Below are positions 1 to 5,181 of a stretch of 5,181 nt of DNA, piece by piece. Source of the DNA: Candidatus Bipolaricaulota bacterium (GTDB taxonomy: Bacteria; Bipolaricaulota; Bipolaricaulia; M55B111); assembly GCA_018334615.1 (NCBI GenBank), contig JAGXLP010000089.1, positions 1 through 5,181 of the forward strand, written 5' to 3'. A program made the position numbers and the translations under genes. How positions within the stretch are numbered: the stretch's first letter is position 1; each line of letters begins with the position of its first letter. Under the pieces are notes generated by a model that was given only the letters and a program-made list of their open reading frames with translations, had not been told where the DNA came from and ran no database searches.

Positions 1-42
1 AGGGCCTGTAATGGTAATCATATTTATTTGCCCGCCCAGCAT
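1..42 (-). CDS. Possible 5' end of next gene, cut by left edge
   Basis: A minus-strand frame opens at ATG 42 (MLGGQINMITITGP) with a second in-frame ATG at 21 (MITITGP) and stays open to the window edge. ATG 21 has GGGCGGG nine bases upstream, a poor ribosome binding site; ATG 42 has none. An isolated TATAAT lies upstream. The few residues do not identify a family and do not resemble the start of a UgpC-type ATPase. The rest of the 119 bp between here and ugpE shows no clear terminator hairpin. Whether this is a real gene is uncertain. Confidence 0.3.
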   Translation of the reverse strand, partial: MLGGQINMITITGP

Positions 43-90
43 AAAATTAATTATTATGTCAGGAATTTTTCGACTAAAGGACCACTACAT

Positions 91-96
91 ATTATA
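91..96 (-). promoter_or_regulatory. Possible -10 box downstream of ugpE
   Basis: The minus strand has an exact TATAAT at 96-91. No good -35 box lies 16-18 bp upstream (the closest is TTTCGA). Transcription from here would start near 84, shortly before the possible gene at the left edge. In AT-rich DNA an isolated TATAAT is weak evidence. Confidence 0.3.
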
Positions 97-161
97 AGCT
101 CTATGTTAACCTTCGAAACTATTTTACTACGGTTTGAGCTAAAACTATTATCAACAAATTT

Positions 162-1004
162 CTATTTGTCTTCCTTTAAAGCAAATCCTTTCATGAACTG
201 CTCCTGGAGAAGTAAAAATATTAATAACGGAGGCAACATGGCAATAATTGATCCCGCCATGGCCGGTCCCCAGGGTTTAACACCAGCTCTACCGGATCCA
301 GTTAACATTTTTAATCCTAGTTGGATTACCTGCTTATGTTCTGATTGCATTATTATCAGTGGCCAGAGGTACTGGTTCCACATGTAGATAAATTGAATAA
401 CTGCAAGAGCTCCAATTGTATTCATAGACATAGGCACGAGAACCTTGGTCATAAATCTAATGGGACCTGCTCCATCCACGCGAGCCGCATCTACAAGAGA
501 ACCAGGAATTGACTGGAAATGTTGTCGAAATAGAAAAGTACCCGTTGCACTGGCAAAAAATGGGAAAATCATGGCATAAAAAGTATCAGCCATGCCCAAA
601 TTACTAACAAATTCAAACAATGAAACTATTCGGACGGGCACCGGCAAAAGCAAAGTAAGTAAAATTATGACAAATATGAAGTTTTTAAACGGGAAATCAA
701 AATATACTAATGCCATAGCAGCAAAGATTGATATTATAGTTTTCCCGACAGTCACAGCAATTGCAATAATCGTGCTATTTAACATCAATCGTCCTAGCTT
801 ATAATCAGTCCAGGCCACGGTGAAGTTTCTCACGATCGAATCTCCGGGTAGAAACTGAGGGGGATAATTAAGTATCGTCGATGTAGATTGGGTGCTTGCA
901 ATAAGCGCAAACAAAATCGGTGAAGCAATCAAGAAAACGAGAATTATCAGGGCCAAATGGGTGAATATTGTGGCAAGTTTGTCCCTAACTTTGGGGCTAA
1001 CCAC
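162..1004 (-). CDS. ugpE: UgpE-type ABC transporter permease
   Basis: Second inner-membrane channel subunit, partner of UgpA. It has 280 residues (E. coli UgpE 281). Hydrophobic segments lie at about 13-36, 74-100, 107-128, 141-160, 197-216 and 246-266. The ATPase-docking EAA loop is a variant, DAARVDGAGP at 172-181 followed by LVP at 189-191 instead of the usual LP ending. Blocks matching my memory of E. coli UgpE are TLLLPVPVRI near 117-126, FASATGTFLFRQ at 150-161, and YMWNQYLWPLII at 207-218. Translation most likely starts at GTG 1004: AAGGGGGTG sits seven bases upstream, inside the ugpA coding region, and this start gives the family length and the 8-bp overlap with ugpA. No UgpC-type ATPase follows directly; the 161 bp downstream hold no complete gene. 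Confidence is high for family and pairing. Confidence 0.92.
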   Translation of the reverse strand: MVSPKVRDKLATIFTHLALIILVFLIASPILFALIASTQSTSTILNYPPQFLPGDSIVRNFTVAWTDYKLGRLMLNSTIIAIAVTVGKTIISIFAAMALVYFDFPFKNFIFVIILLTLLLPVPVRIVSLFEFVSNLGMADTFYAMIFPFFASATGTFLFRQHFQSIPGSLVDAARVDGAGPIRFMTKVLVPMSMNTIGALAVIQFIYMWNQYLWPLIIMQSEHKQVIQLGLKMLTGSGRAGVKPWGPAMAGSIIAMLPPLLIFLLLQEQFMKGFALKEDK

Positions 1005-1881
1005 CGTAATACACCCCCTTGCCTGAAGTCTTGAATTGTATCAAGGTCAAAATTGAAACCAGCACGAATAATAGCAAAGACTGCGATGCCGCAATACCGG
1101 ATTTGAAGTACTGGAACGCATCCCGATAAAGATTAAAAATCATTATATTGGTAGCGCCCGATGGACCCCCCTTCGTCATTATATCTATCAGGGCAAAAGT
1201 CCTAAAAAACGAGTAGATCATATTCATAACTACGAGAAAAAGTATAGTTGGAGAGAGAAGAGGGAGCGTGATGTGCCAGAATTTTTGAAAGATGTTGGCT
1301 CCATCAACATCAGCTGCCTCCAGAAACTCGCCAGGAACGTTCTGCAATCCCGCAAGGAAAAATATTATATTATAACCGAGATTTTTCCACGTCGCTGCAA
1401 CTATCACCATAAACATAGAAAGAGGTCCACTGGCGAGCCAATCAGGCTGGATACCAAACAAGACTTCCATGATATAGGTTAACATCCCTGTGTTAGGGTT
1501 AAATAAAAAGAGCCATATAGTTCCTGCTATAGCGGGAGACAATGCGTAAGGCCAGATCAATCCCGTCCGGTACAGCCTGGCCCCCCGGATTTTCCTATTG
1601 GCCAGAAGGGCAATAGCTAAACCAATTACAAGCCCTCCCACTACCACACTAAATGAAAAAATAAAACTCTTCCCCACGACACTGAGATATTTAGGAGAGG
1701 TGAAGAGTGAAACGAAATTACCCAGACCTGTAAATACCTTTTTTCTTCCCATAAAAAGAGTCCTATAGAGACTCAACCGGAAACTCATTCCTGCAGGATA
1801 GTATAGAAACAATACAGTAACTATAATAGTCGGAGCCAGGAACAGTAAAGGTAATATTTTCCCAGGGTATTTTGATTTCAT
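997..1881 (-). CDS. ugpA: UgpA-type ABC transporter permease
   Basis: Inner-membrane subunit of the binding-protein-dependent transporter, pairing with UgpE to form the translocation channel. It has 294 residues (E. coli UgpA 295). Six hydrophobic segments are visible at about 9-30, 72-95, 107-127, 153-176, 206-227 and 264-284. The cytoplasmic EAA loop, which docks the ATPase, is EAADVDGA at 188-195, followed by TLP at 205-207. UgpA-like blocks include WPYALSPAIAGTIWLFLFNP at 110-129, the WK..GYN..FFLAGLQ..P stretch near 165-183, and TKGGPSGAT at 236-244. The start ATG has GGAGGT four bases upstream, a short but workable spacing. The stop codon lies inside the start of ugpE (8-bp overlap), pointing to translational coupling. 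The gene follows ugpB after 87 bp containing a strong hairpin, so it is likely transcribed from the ugpB promoter at a reduced level. MalF-type sugar permeases are relatives, but the blocks above favour UgpA. Confidence 0.92.
   Translation of the reverse strand: MKSKYPGKILPLLFLAPTIIVTVLFLYYPAGMSFRLSLYRTLFMGRKKVFTGLGNFVSLFTSPKYLSVVGKSFIFSFSVVVGGLVIGLAIALLANRKIRGARLYRTGLIWPYALSPAIAGTIWLFLFNPNTGMLTYIMEVLFGIQPDWLASGPLSMFMVIVAATWKNLGYNIIFFLAGLQNVPGEFLEAADVDGANIFQKFWHITLPLLSPTILFLVVMNMIYSFFRTFALIDIMTKGGPSGATNIMIFNLYRDAFQYFKSGIAASQSLLLFVLVSILTLIQFKTSGKGVYYGG
1012..1020 (-). promoter_or_regulatory. Ribosome binding site of ugpE, inside ugpA
   Basis: AAGGGGGTG on the minus strand, one mismatch from AAGGAGGTG, seven bases before GTG 1004. 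It lies within the last codons of ugpA, so ribosomes finishing ugpA pass over it. It decides the GTG start of ugpE. Confidence 0.75.
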
Positions 1882-1883
1882 AC

Positions 1884-1890
1884 TACCTCC
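1884..1890 (-). promoter_or_regulatory. Ribosome binding site of ugpA
   Basis: GGAGGTA on the minus strand, with four bases between GGAGG and the ATG at 1881. It supports the start chosen and shows that ugpA has its own initiation signal downstream of the intercistronic hairpin. Confidence 0.8.
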
Positions 1891-1906
1891 AGTCCTTTAT
1901 TTTAAA

Positions 1907-1935
1907 ATGGGCGGGGCACAGTTAACCCCGCCCAT
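1907..1935 (-). terminator. ugpB-ugpA intercistronic hairpin
   Basis: The minus-strand transcript can form a perfect 10-bp stem, ATGGGCGGGG pairing with CCCCGCCCAT, around a 9-base loop. It is followed by TTT and then AAAATAAAGG, so the T tract is only four long counting the stem's last T. It begins 33 bases after the ugpB stop and ends 25 bases before the ugpA start. A strong stem with a poor U tract suits a partial terminator or a 3'-end stabiliser that leaves binding-protein mRNA in excess over permease mRNA, a known arrangement in ABC-transporter operons. The stem is seen directly; the function is inferred. Confidence 0.75.
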
Positions 1936-1968
1936 CGACTTTCTTAGTAAACTAGACTTTAAGTGGAA

Positions 1969-3303
1969 TTAAGAGGAGACAATTTCCTGGTATTCCTCCA
2001 TAGCCTTTTCGGCTTCCTTATCAGCTTGTGCCAAAGCTTTATCTACAGAAGTCCCACTCATAACTCTCTGGAATGCCTCTTCAACTATTGTCCTAACTTG
2101 ACGGAAAGGACCAATCAGAGCTCCCGCTGTAGCAGCATTAGTTTTTGTCTCTAGAAGCTGATCAAACGCCGTTCTGGAATTAGGTGATCTTTCGAACCAA
2201 CCTCCTTTATCCAGAATTTCGACGGAACTCTTTCTTATTGGGAAGTAGCCCGTTCCCTTGTGCCAGCGAATAGAATTTTCGACATTGCTCATCCAAAGAG
2301 CAAAAGTGACGGCAGCTTCTAATTCAGCATCGGAGTGGCCTTCTGTGATCCAGAGGTTACCTCCACCAATGACTTCACCGTTTCTCTCTGTTCCCTCGGG
2401 AATTGGAAGGAAGGTAGTGCCAAGTTCGAATCCGTTCTCAGCTGCATTTTTCTCCATTCCTGTTACGTCGGAAGTAGAAGTAATTTCCATTGCTACGGTC
2501 TCACCGAGGAAAAGCGAATTTGCCTGCGCCCAAGCTTCCACGCCAGGGTTTTTCCACAACCCTTTGTCGTACAGTTCCTTCCACCAGCTAAAGATTCTTT
2601 TTGCCTCTTCGCTCTCGAGGAATATCTCGGTTGGTCTTCCCTCTCTACCATTACCGTTGTTAACGAGAACTTGGCCCTGCTCTGCCATCCATTGCTCGAA
2701 AAACCAGGTATGTAGCGGCCAAGTGATTCCTCCCTCTACAACACCACTATCAACTAGTTCCTGACTAATTTCGGTAATGTCTTGAAAAGTTGGCTTTTCA
2801 GGAATGCTTACGCCAGCTTCTTTAAATTTATCCTTGTTGTAGTAAAGGATGGCATTGGAAGAATTCCAGGGGAAACCCCAGAGCTTACCTTCTACCCGGT
2901 AATAATTAAGAGCAGACTCGATGTAGTCATCCCAGTTTACTACTATACCAAACTTCTCAACAAGGTCACCTGCAGGAACGAAAAGGCCGCTATCGATATT
3001 TTCTCTTGTTCCAATATCAAATGATTGAATCACGTGAGGTGCATTACCGGTCCGGGCTGCGGCCTGGGTCGCGGTTAAAGTCTCTCTGTAACTACCCTTA
3101 TAGGTTACGTTGACGTTAATGGTAGGGTGAAAAAGGTTAAAATCTTTTACCATTCGGTCGATAAAATCTACTCGTGTTCCACCCATAGCATGCCAGAATT
3201 TGATTTTAGTTGTTTTCCTTTCCTGACCATAACTGGTGACAATACTAGCTCCGATGATGATTAACAAAATCATCGATAGTACCGCTAACTTTTTAAAATT
3301 CAT
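1969..3303 (-). CDS. ugpB: UgpB-type ABC transporter substrate-binding protein
   Basis: Extracytoplasmic binding protein that delivers sn-glycerol 3-phosphate or a glycerophosphodiester to the UgpAE permease. It has 444 residues (E. coli UgpB 438). Residues 1-26 form a Sec signal peptide (Lys4-Lys5, hydrophobic core about 6-22, probable cleavage after Ser-Tyr-Gly). There is no cysteine anywhere, so it is not a lipoprotein. Recalled UgpB landmarks appear in order: FWHAM 36-40, TYKGSY 67-72, RTGNAP 84-89, PWNSSNAILYYNKD 145-158, IGGGNLW 312-318, WHKGTGYFPI 347-356 and RQVRTIVEE 401-409. The Tyr, Ser and Arg ligands of the E. coli pocket therefore appear kept. One of two neighbouring pocket tryptophans (E. 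coli Trp169) seems to be Leu197, while Trp200 matches Trp172. The ATG start is fixed by AAGGAGGA seven bases upstream and by the signal peptide. It is first of the transporter genes and is followed by an intercistronic hairpin. The family is secure; the exact substrate is not. Confidence 0.93.
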   Translation of the reverse strand: MNFKKLAVLSMILLIIIGASIVTSYGQERKTTKIKFWHAMGGTRVDFIDRMVKDFNLFHPTINVNVTYKGSYRETLTATQAAARTGNAPHVIQSFDIGTRENIDSGLFVPAGDLVEKFGIVVNWDDYIESALNYYRVEGKLWGFPWNSSNAILYYNKDKFKEAGVSIPEKPTFQDITEISQELVDSGVVEGGITWPLHTWFFEQWMAEQGQVLVNNGNGREGRPTEIFLESEEAKRIFSWWKELYDKGLWKNPGVEAWAQANSLFLGETVAMEITSTSDVTGMEKNAAENGFELGTTFLPIPEGTERNGEVIGGGNLWITEGHSDAELEAAVTFALWMSNVENSIRWHKGTGYFPIRKSSVEILDKGGWFERSPNSRTAFDQLLETKTNAATAGALIGPFRQVRTIVEEAFQRVMSGTSVDKALAQADKEAEKAMEEYQEIVSS

Positions 3304-3310
3304 CCTAATC

Positions 3311-3318
3311 TCCTCCTT
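3311..3318 (-). promoter_or_regulatory. Ribosome binding site of ugpB
   Basis: AAGGAGGA on the minus strand, seven bases before the ATG at 3303. It is a near-ideal Shine-Dalgarno sequence and fixes the start that gives an intact signal peptide. Confidence 0.9.
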
Positions 3319-3340
3319 GGATATAATAATTGAGTAAATT

Positions 3341-3362
3341 GTAACTTGGTAACTTAATTACC
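3341..3362. repeat. Tandem 8-mers and overlapping dyad in ugpB leader
   Basis: On the plus strand GTAACTTG (3341-3348) is followed directly by GTAACTTA (3349-3356). Overlapping them is the inverted repeat GGTAA, five bases, TTACC (3348-3362), whose centre is also partly symmetric. It lies 38-59 bases upstream of the ugpB ATG. Its position suits an operator for a dimeric repressor, but I cannot assign it to a regulator family. Confidence 0.35.
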
Positions 3363-3379
3363 GGCGTTATAGTTTTAAT

Positions 3380-3388
3380 ATCACCTCC
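3380..3388 (-). promoter_or_regulatory. Unassigned Shine-Dalgarno-like sequence in ugpB leader
   Basis: The minus strand carries GGAGGTGAT, a perfect complement to the 16S rRNA 3' end, about 77 bases before the ugpB ATG. No ATG, GTG or TTG follows at a usable distance. The frame beginning at the next codon, ATT at 3379, stays open for 24 codons and stops at TAG 3307-3305, one base before the ugpB ATG. It might initiate a leader peptide at a rare codon, take part in an mRNA structure, or be chance. Confidence 0.35.
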
Positions 3389-3433
3389 GGAATTGATCGG
3401 GAGAACTTTATATGCTCCAAACTAGATGTAAAA

Positions 3434-3461
3434 TGTTCTGCTTTTTCGTTCCTTTAGAACA
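3434..3461. repeat. TGTTCT/AGAACA inverted repeat
   Basis: Plus-strand TGTTCT (3434-3439) and AGAACA (3456-3461) form a 6-bp inverted repeat spaced by 16 bases. Within it GTTC (3448-3451) and GAAC (3457-3460) form a second, tighter dyad. On the minus strand the outer arm is followed by TTT. It could be a regulator site or a small hairpin; such short arms also arise by chance. Confidence 0.25.
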
Positions 3462-3664
3462 CTTATCCAGATTGCGTTGCTGGTTAAATATCAAAGAGAT
3501 TTATTACTGTTTTTATTTGAATGTTTTTTAACGTAAACCGAAATAAATCTTCGCTATGTATGTTCGATTACTTTCTAATTGCTTTAATTTAACCCAGTTT
3601 TGCTTATTTTGCAACTAACGGCTATATAAATTCTCAGATCAGCTACTAAGTACAACTCTGTCTC

Positions 3665-3698
3665 GAAAAATGATTCAAGTACAGTAGCCGACAGCACT
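3665..3698 (-). terminator. Weak candidate glpK terminator
   Basis: About 30 bases after the glpK stop, the minus strand reads AGTGCTGT, five loop bases, ACTGTACT. The arms pair imperfectly (one T-T mismatch, one G-T wobble). Seven bases later comes a run of five T (3666-3670). The stem is weak and the T run is displaced, so termination here is only possible. I see no better candidate in the gap. Confidence 0.3.
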
Positions 3699-3729
3699 TT
3701 CTTAACCTGGACGCAAAACATATAAATAA

Positions 3730-5181
3730 TTAGGCCCAACCTTTAGCTTTCTCCACAGCTTCCTGCCATTTACCATATACTTCTTTTCTAGTTTCAGCTT
3801 CCATCGCAGGTTCAAATATCTGGTTATGTTTACTCCTTATCATTTGATCTATCTCGGCAAGGTCGTTCCAAACGCCAACTGTCAAACCAGCACCAAAAGC
3901 AGCCCCGAGGGCTGATGACTCAAATATTCCCGTTCTGAGCAGAGTAATAGAGGAAATATCACTCTGAAATTGACAGAGGAAATTGTTCTCGGCCGCTCCC
4001 CCGTCAACTCTGAGTTCCTCAAGATCCTGGTCCGCTTCTTCTCTTATGGCCCGTAAGACGTCTTCTACCTGGTAGGCTATAGATTCCAGACCTGCCCTTG
4101 CCATGTGGCGCTCGTCGCTACCCCTGGTCAGCCCCACTATCGTTCCTCGGGCTGAAGAATCCCAGTGCGGAGCCCCAAGGCCGGTAAAAGCGGGCACCAA
4201 ATAGACACCGTCATTTCCATCCAAGCTTTCCGCCAACTCCTCGCTTTGGGCTGCCTCGTCGATTATATTCAAGCCGTCGCGAAGCCATTGAATAGTTGCT
4301 CCAGCCGAATAGACCGAGCCTTCAAGTGCATATCTGGTTTCCCCATTTGATGAAAAACCAATAGTAGTAAGCAAATCTTCACCGTAGCACGGCTCTTCTC
4401 CTACGTTAACCAGAAGGAAAGAACCGGTACCGTATGTATTCTTCCCTTCTCCGGGACTATAACAACCCTGCCCGAACAGAGCTGCCTGCTGGTCTCCGAG
4501 GGCGGCACCGATTGGGACTCCTGCCAGCGAATCAACGCCAGTTATCTTTCCGTACTTTTCTACGTTTTCAACCGGGTCCGGAAGGCTATTTCTGGGAACC
4601 CCGAAGAAATCAAGTAACTCGCTATGCCAATCCTTCTCTTCAATATCGAACAACATCGTCCGGGAGGCGTTAGTGTGGTCAGTAACGTAGGCTTCTCCAC
4701 CTGTCAATTTCCAGATAAGCCAGCTTTCAACGGTACCAAAGTAAGCTTTTCCCCGTTCCGCCTTACCTCTTAACCCTTCAACGTTCTCTAGAAGCCACTC
4801 GATCTTTGTGCTTGAGAAGTACGGATCCAGTCTCAAACCCGTCCTGGACTTCACTATTCCCTCAACATCCGTCCCTTCTAGTTCCTCACAGCGGTCAGTC
4901 GTACGACGGTCCTGCCAAACAATCCCGTTGTGTAATGGTTCGCCCTGATCGTCCCAGACAAATACCGTCTCCCGTTGATTTGTAATTCCCACGGAAGCCA
5001 GGTCATCGGAATCCAGCCCTGCTTTTTCCAGCGCCTCCACCGTAATAATTTTTAAATTTTCCCAGATTTCTTCCGGACCGTGCTCGATCCAGCCCGGTTT
5101 AGGATAGATCTGTTCATGTTCCCTGTAGGCGGCGCTAACTTGATCACCGTCGCTATTGAAAATTATAAATCTAGTACCAGT
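3730..5181 (-). CDS. glpK: Glycerol kinase, 5' end outside window
   Basis: Cytoplasmic FGGY-family kinase that phosphorylates glycerol with ATP to sn-glycerol 3-phosphate. The frame is open to the window edge: 483 residues are visible, beginning TGTRFIIFN, which matches the phosphate-loop region just after DQGT in E. coli GlpK, so about 14 residues are missing (expected total about 497; E. coli has 502). Visible-residue landmarks are YPKPGWIEHGPEEIW near 28-42, GITNQRET with the glycerol-contacting Arg70-Glu71, IVWQDRRT near 87-94, DPYFSSTK near 119-126 (FGGY signature region), NASRTMLFD near 171-179, GDQQAALFGQ with the catalytic base Asp230, NTYGTGSF near 248-255, and FTGLGAPHWD near 332-341. 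An in-frame GTG at 5040 is internal, because conserved sequence continues upstream of it. The protein is unusually acidic. It lies upstream of ugpBAE on the same strand, separated by 426 bp. The identification is very secure; regulation cannot be seen because the promoter is off-window. Confidence 0.97.
   Translation of the reverse strand, partial: TGTRFIIFNSDGDQVSAAYREHEQIYPKPGWIEHGPEEIWENLKIITVEALEKAGLDSDDLASVGITNQRETVFVWDDQGEPLHNGIVWQDRRTTDRCEELEGTDVEGIVKSRTGLRLDPYFSSTKIEWLLENVEGLRGKAERGKAYFGTVESWLIWKLTGGEAYVTDHTNASRTMLFDIEEKDWHSELLDFFGVPRNSLPDPVENVEKYGKITGVDSLAGVPIGAALGDQQAALFGQGCYSPGEGKNTYGTGSFLLVNVGEEPCYGEDLLTTIGFSSNGETRYALEGSVYSAGATIQWLRDGLNIIDEAAQSEELAESLDGNDGVYLVPAFTGLGAPHWDSSARGTIVGLTRGSDERHMARAGLESIAYQVEDVLRAIREEADQDLEELRVDGGAAENNFLCQFQSDISSITLLRTGIFESSALGAAFGAGLTVGVWNDLAEIDQMIRSKHNQIFEPAMEAETRKEVYGKWQEAVEKAKGWA

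Larger units (their letters stand above)
3304..3729 (-). other. AT-rich glpK-ugpB intergenic region, 426 bp
   Basis: No convincing gene on either strand. The middle is very AT-rich (about 23% G+C over 3481-3540). It contains the weak candidate glpK terminator near its upstream end, a TGTTCT/AGAACA dyad at 3434-3461, an unassigned GGAGGTGAT at 3380-3388, and a dyad with tandem repeat at 3341-3362. The length and composition suit a separate promoter for ugpBAE, but no pair of -35 and -10 boxes with good matches and 16-18 bp spacing stands out. The best I could find is TTGCAA and TAAATT 17 bp apart near 3586-3614, which is weak. Confidence 0.6.

Noticed and set aside
87..106. ACATA/TATGT dyad near the left edge as the ugpE terminator
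   Set aside because: The 5-bp AT-only stem has a 10-base loop and no T tract, too weak to support termination.
28..387. 119-residue plus-strand reading frame
   Set aside because: It mostly lies opposite the end of ugpE and its composition is not protein-like; I saw no good ribosome binding site.
2258..2764. 168-residue plus-strand reading frame (and a 126-residue one at 2335-2715)
   Set aside because: Both lie opposite ugpB, show no recognisable family, and are low-complexity shadows of the real gene on the other strand.
3448..3460. LexA (SOS) box from GTTC and GAAC half-sites
   Set aside because: The half-sites are in the opposite order to a Firmicutes LexA box (GAAC-N4-GTTC), and the genes are not DNA-repair genes.
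3584..3721. 45-residue minus-strand reading frame just after glpK
   Set aside because: It starts nine bases past the glpK stop with no ribosome binding site, overlaps the candidate terminator, and resembles no protein I know.
3304..3729. Riboswitch, tRNA, or catabolite-repression (cre) site in the long gap
   Set aside because: I found no tRNA-like cloverleaf, no riboswitch core I recognise, and no good match to TGWAANCGNTNWCA.
5038..5040. GTG as the start of glycerol kinase
   Set aside because: The frame continues upstream with 47 residues of clear GlpK sequence, including YPKPGWIEHGPEEIW, so the true start is outside the window.

Overview
The window holds four genes, all on the minus strand, and they read as a glycerol / glycerol-phosphate utilisation cluster. 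In transcription order they are glpK (glycerol kinase, cut by the right edge), ugpB (periplasmic binding protein), ugpA and ugpE (two ABC-transporter membrane subunits). All four calls rest on family motifs that are continuous through full-length or near-full-length reading frames. I see no frameshifts, insertion sequences, RNA genes or CRISPR arrays.

Layout from right to left. glpK runs off the right edge and lacks only about 14 N-terminal residues. A 426-bp AT-rich gap (3304-3729) follows, with a weak candidate glpK terminator near its glpK end, several small dyads, and an unassigned strong Shine-Dalgarno-like sequence close to ugpB. ugpB is followed by an 87-bp spacer carrying a GC-rich hairpin with a perfect 10-bp stem. 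ugpA comes next and overlaps the GTG start of ugpE by 8 bp, so the two permeases are probably translationally coupled. The last 161 bp show a possible promoter and perhaps the first codons of another minus-strand gene. No ATPase (UgpC type) and no phosphodiesterase (UgpQ type) lies in the window.

How the genes fit together. UgpB would capture sn-glycerol 3-phosphate, a glycerophosphodiester or a related polyol outside the inner membrane. UgpA and UgpE form the channel, and an ATPase encoded elsewhere would power it. GlpK makes glycerol 3-phosphate from glycerol in the cytoplasm. Both routes converge on glycerol 3-phosphate. A kinase would be needless for imported glycerol 3-phosphate itself, so the transporter substrate is an open question.

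Organism. This is a bacterium with AAGGAGG-type ribosome binding sites and moderate-to-low G+C. UgpB has a Sec signal peptide but no cysteine, so it is not a lipoprotein; that suggests an outer membrane and a true periplasm. GlpK is strikingly acidic (by hand count about 75 Asp+Glu against 37 Lys+Arg in its last 436 residues), as in salt-adapted organisms. A halophilic diderm anaerobe such as a member of Halanaerobiales would fit, but this is inference and not established. The content is otherwise a recognisable, ordinary metabolic cluster. I find no credible new system; the points worth checking are substrate specificity, the missing ATPase and the ugpB leader.
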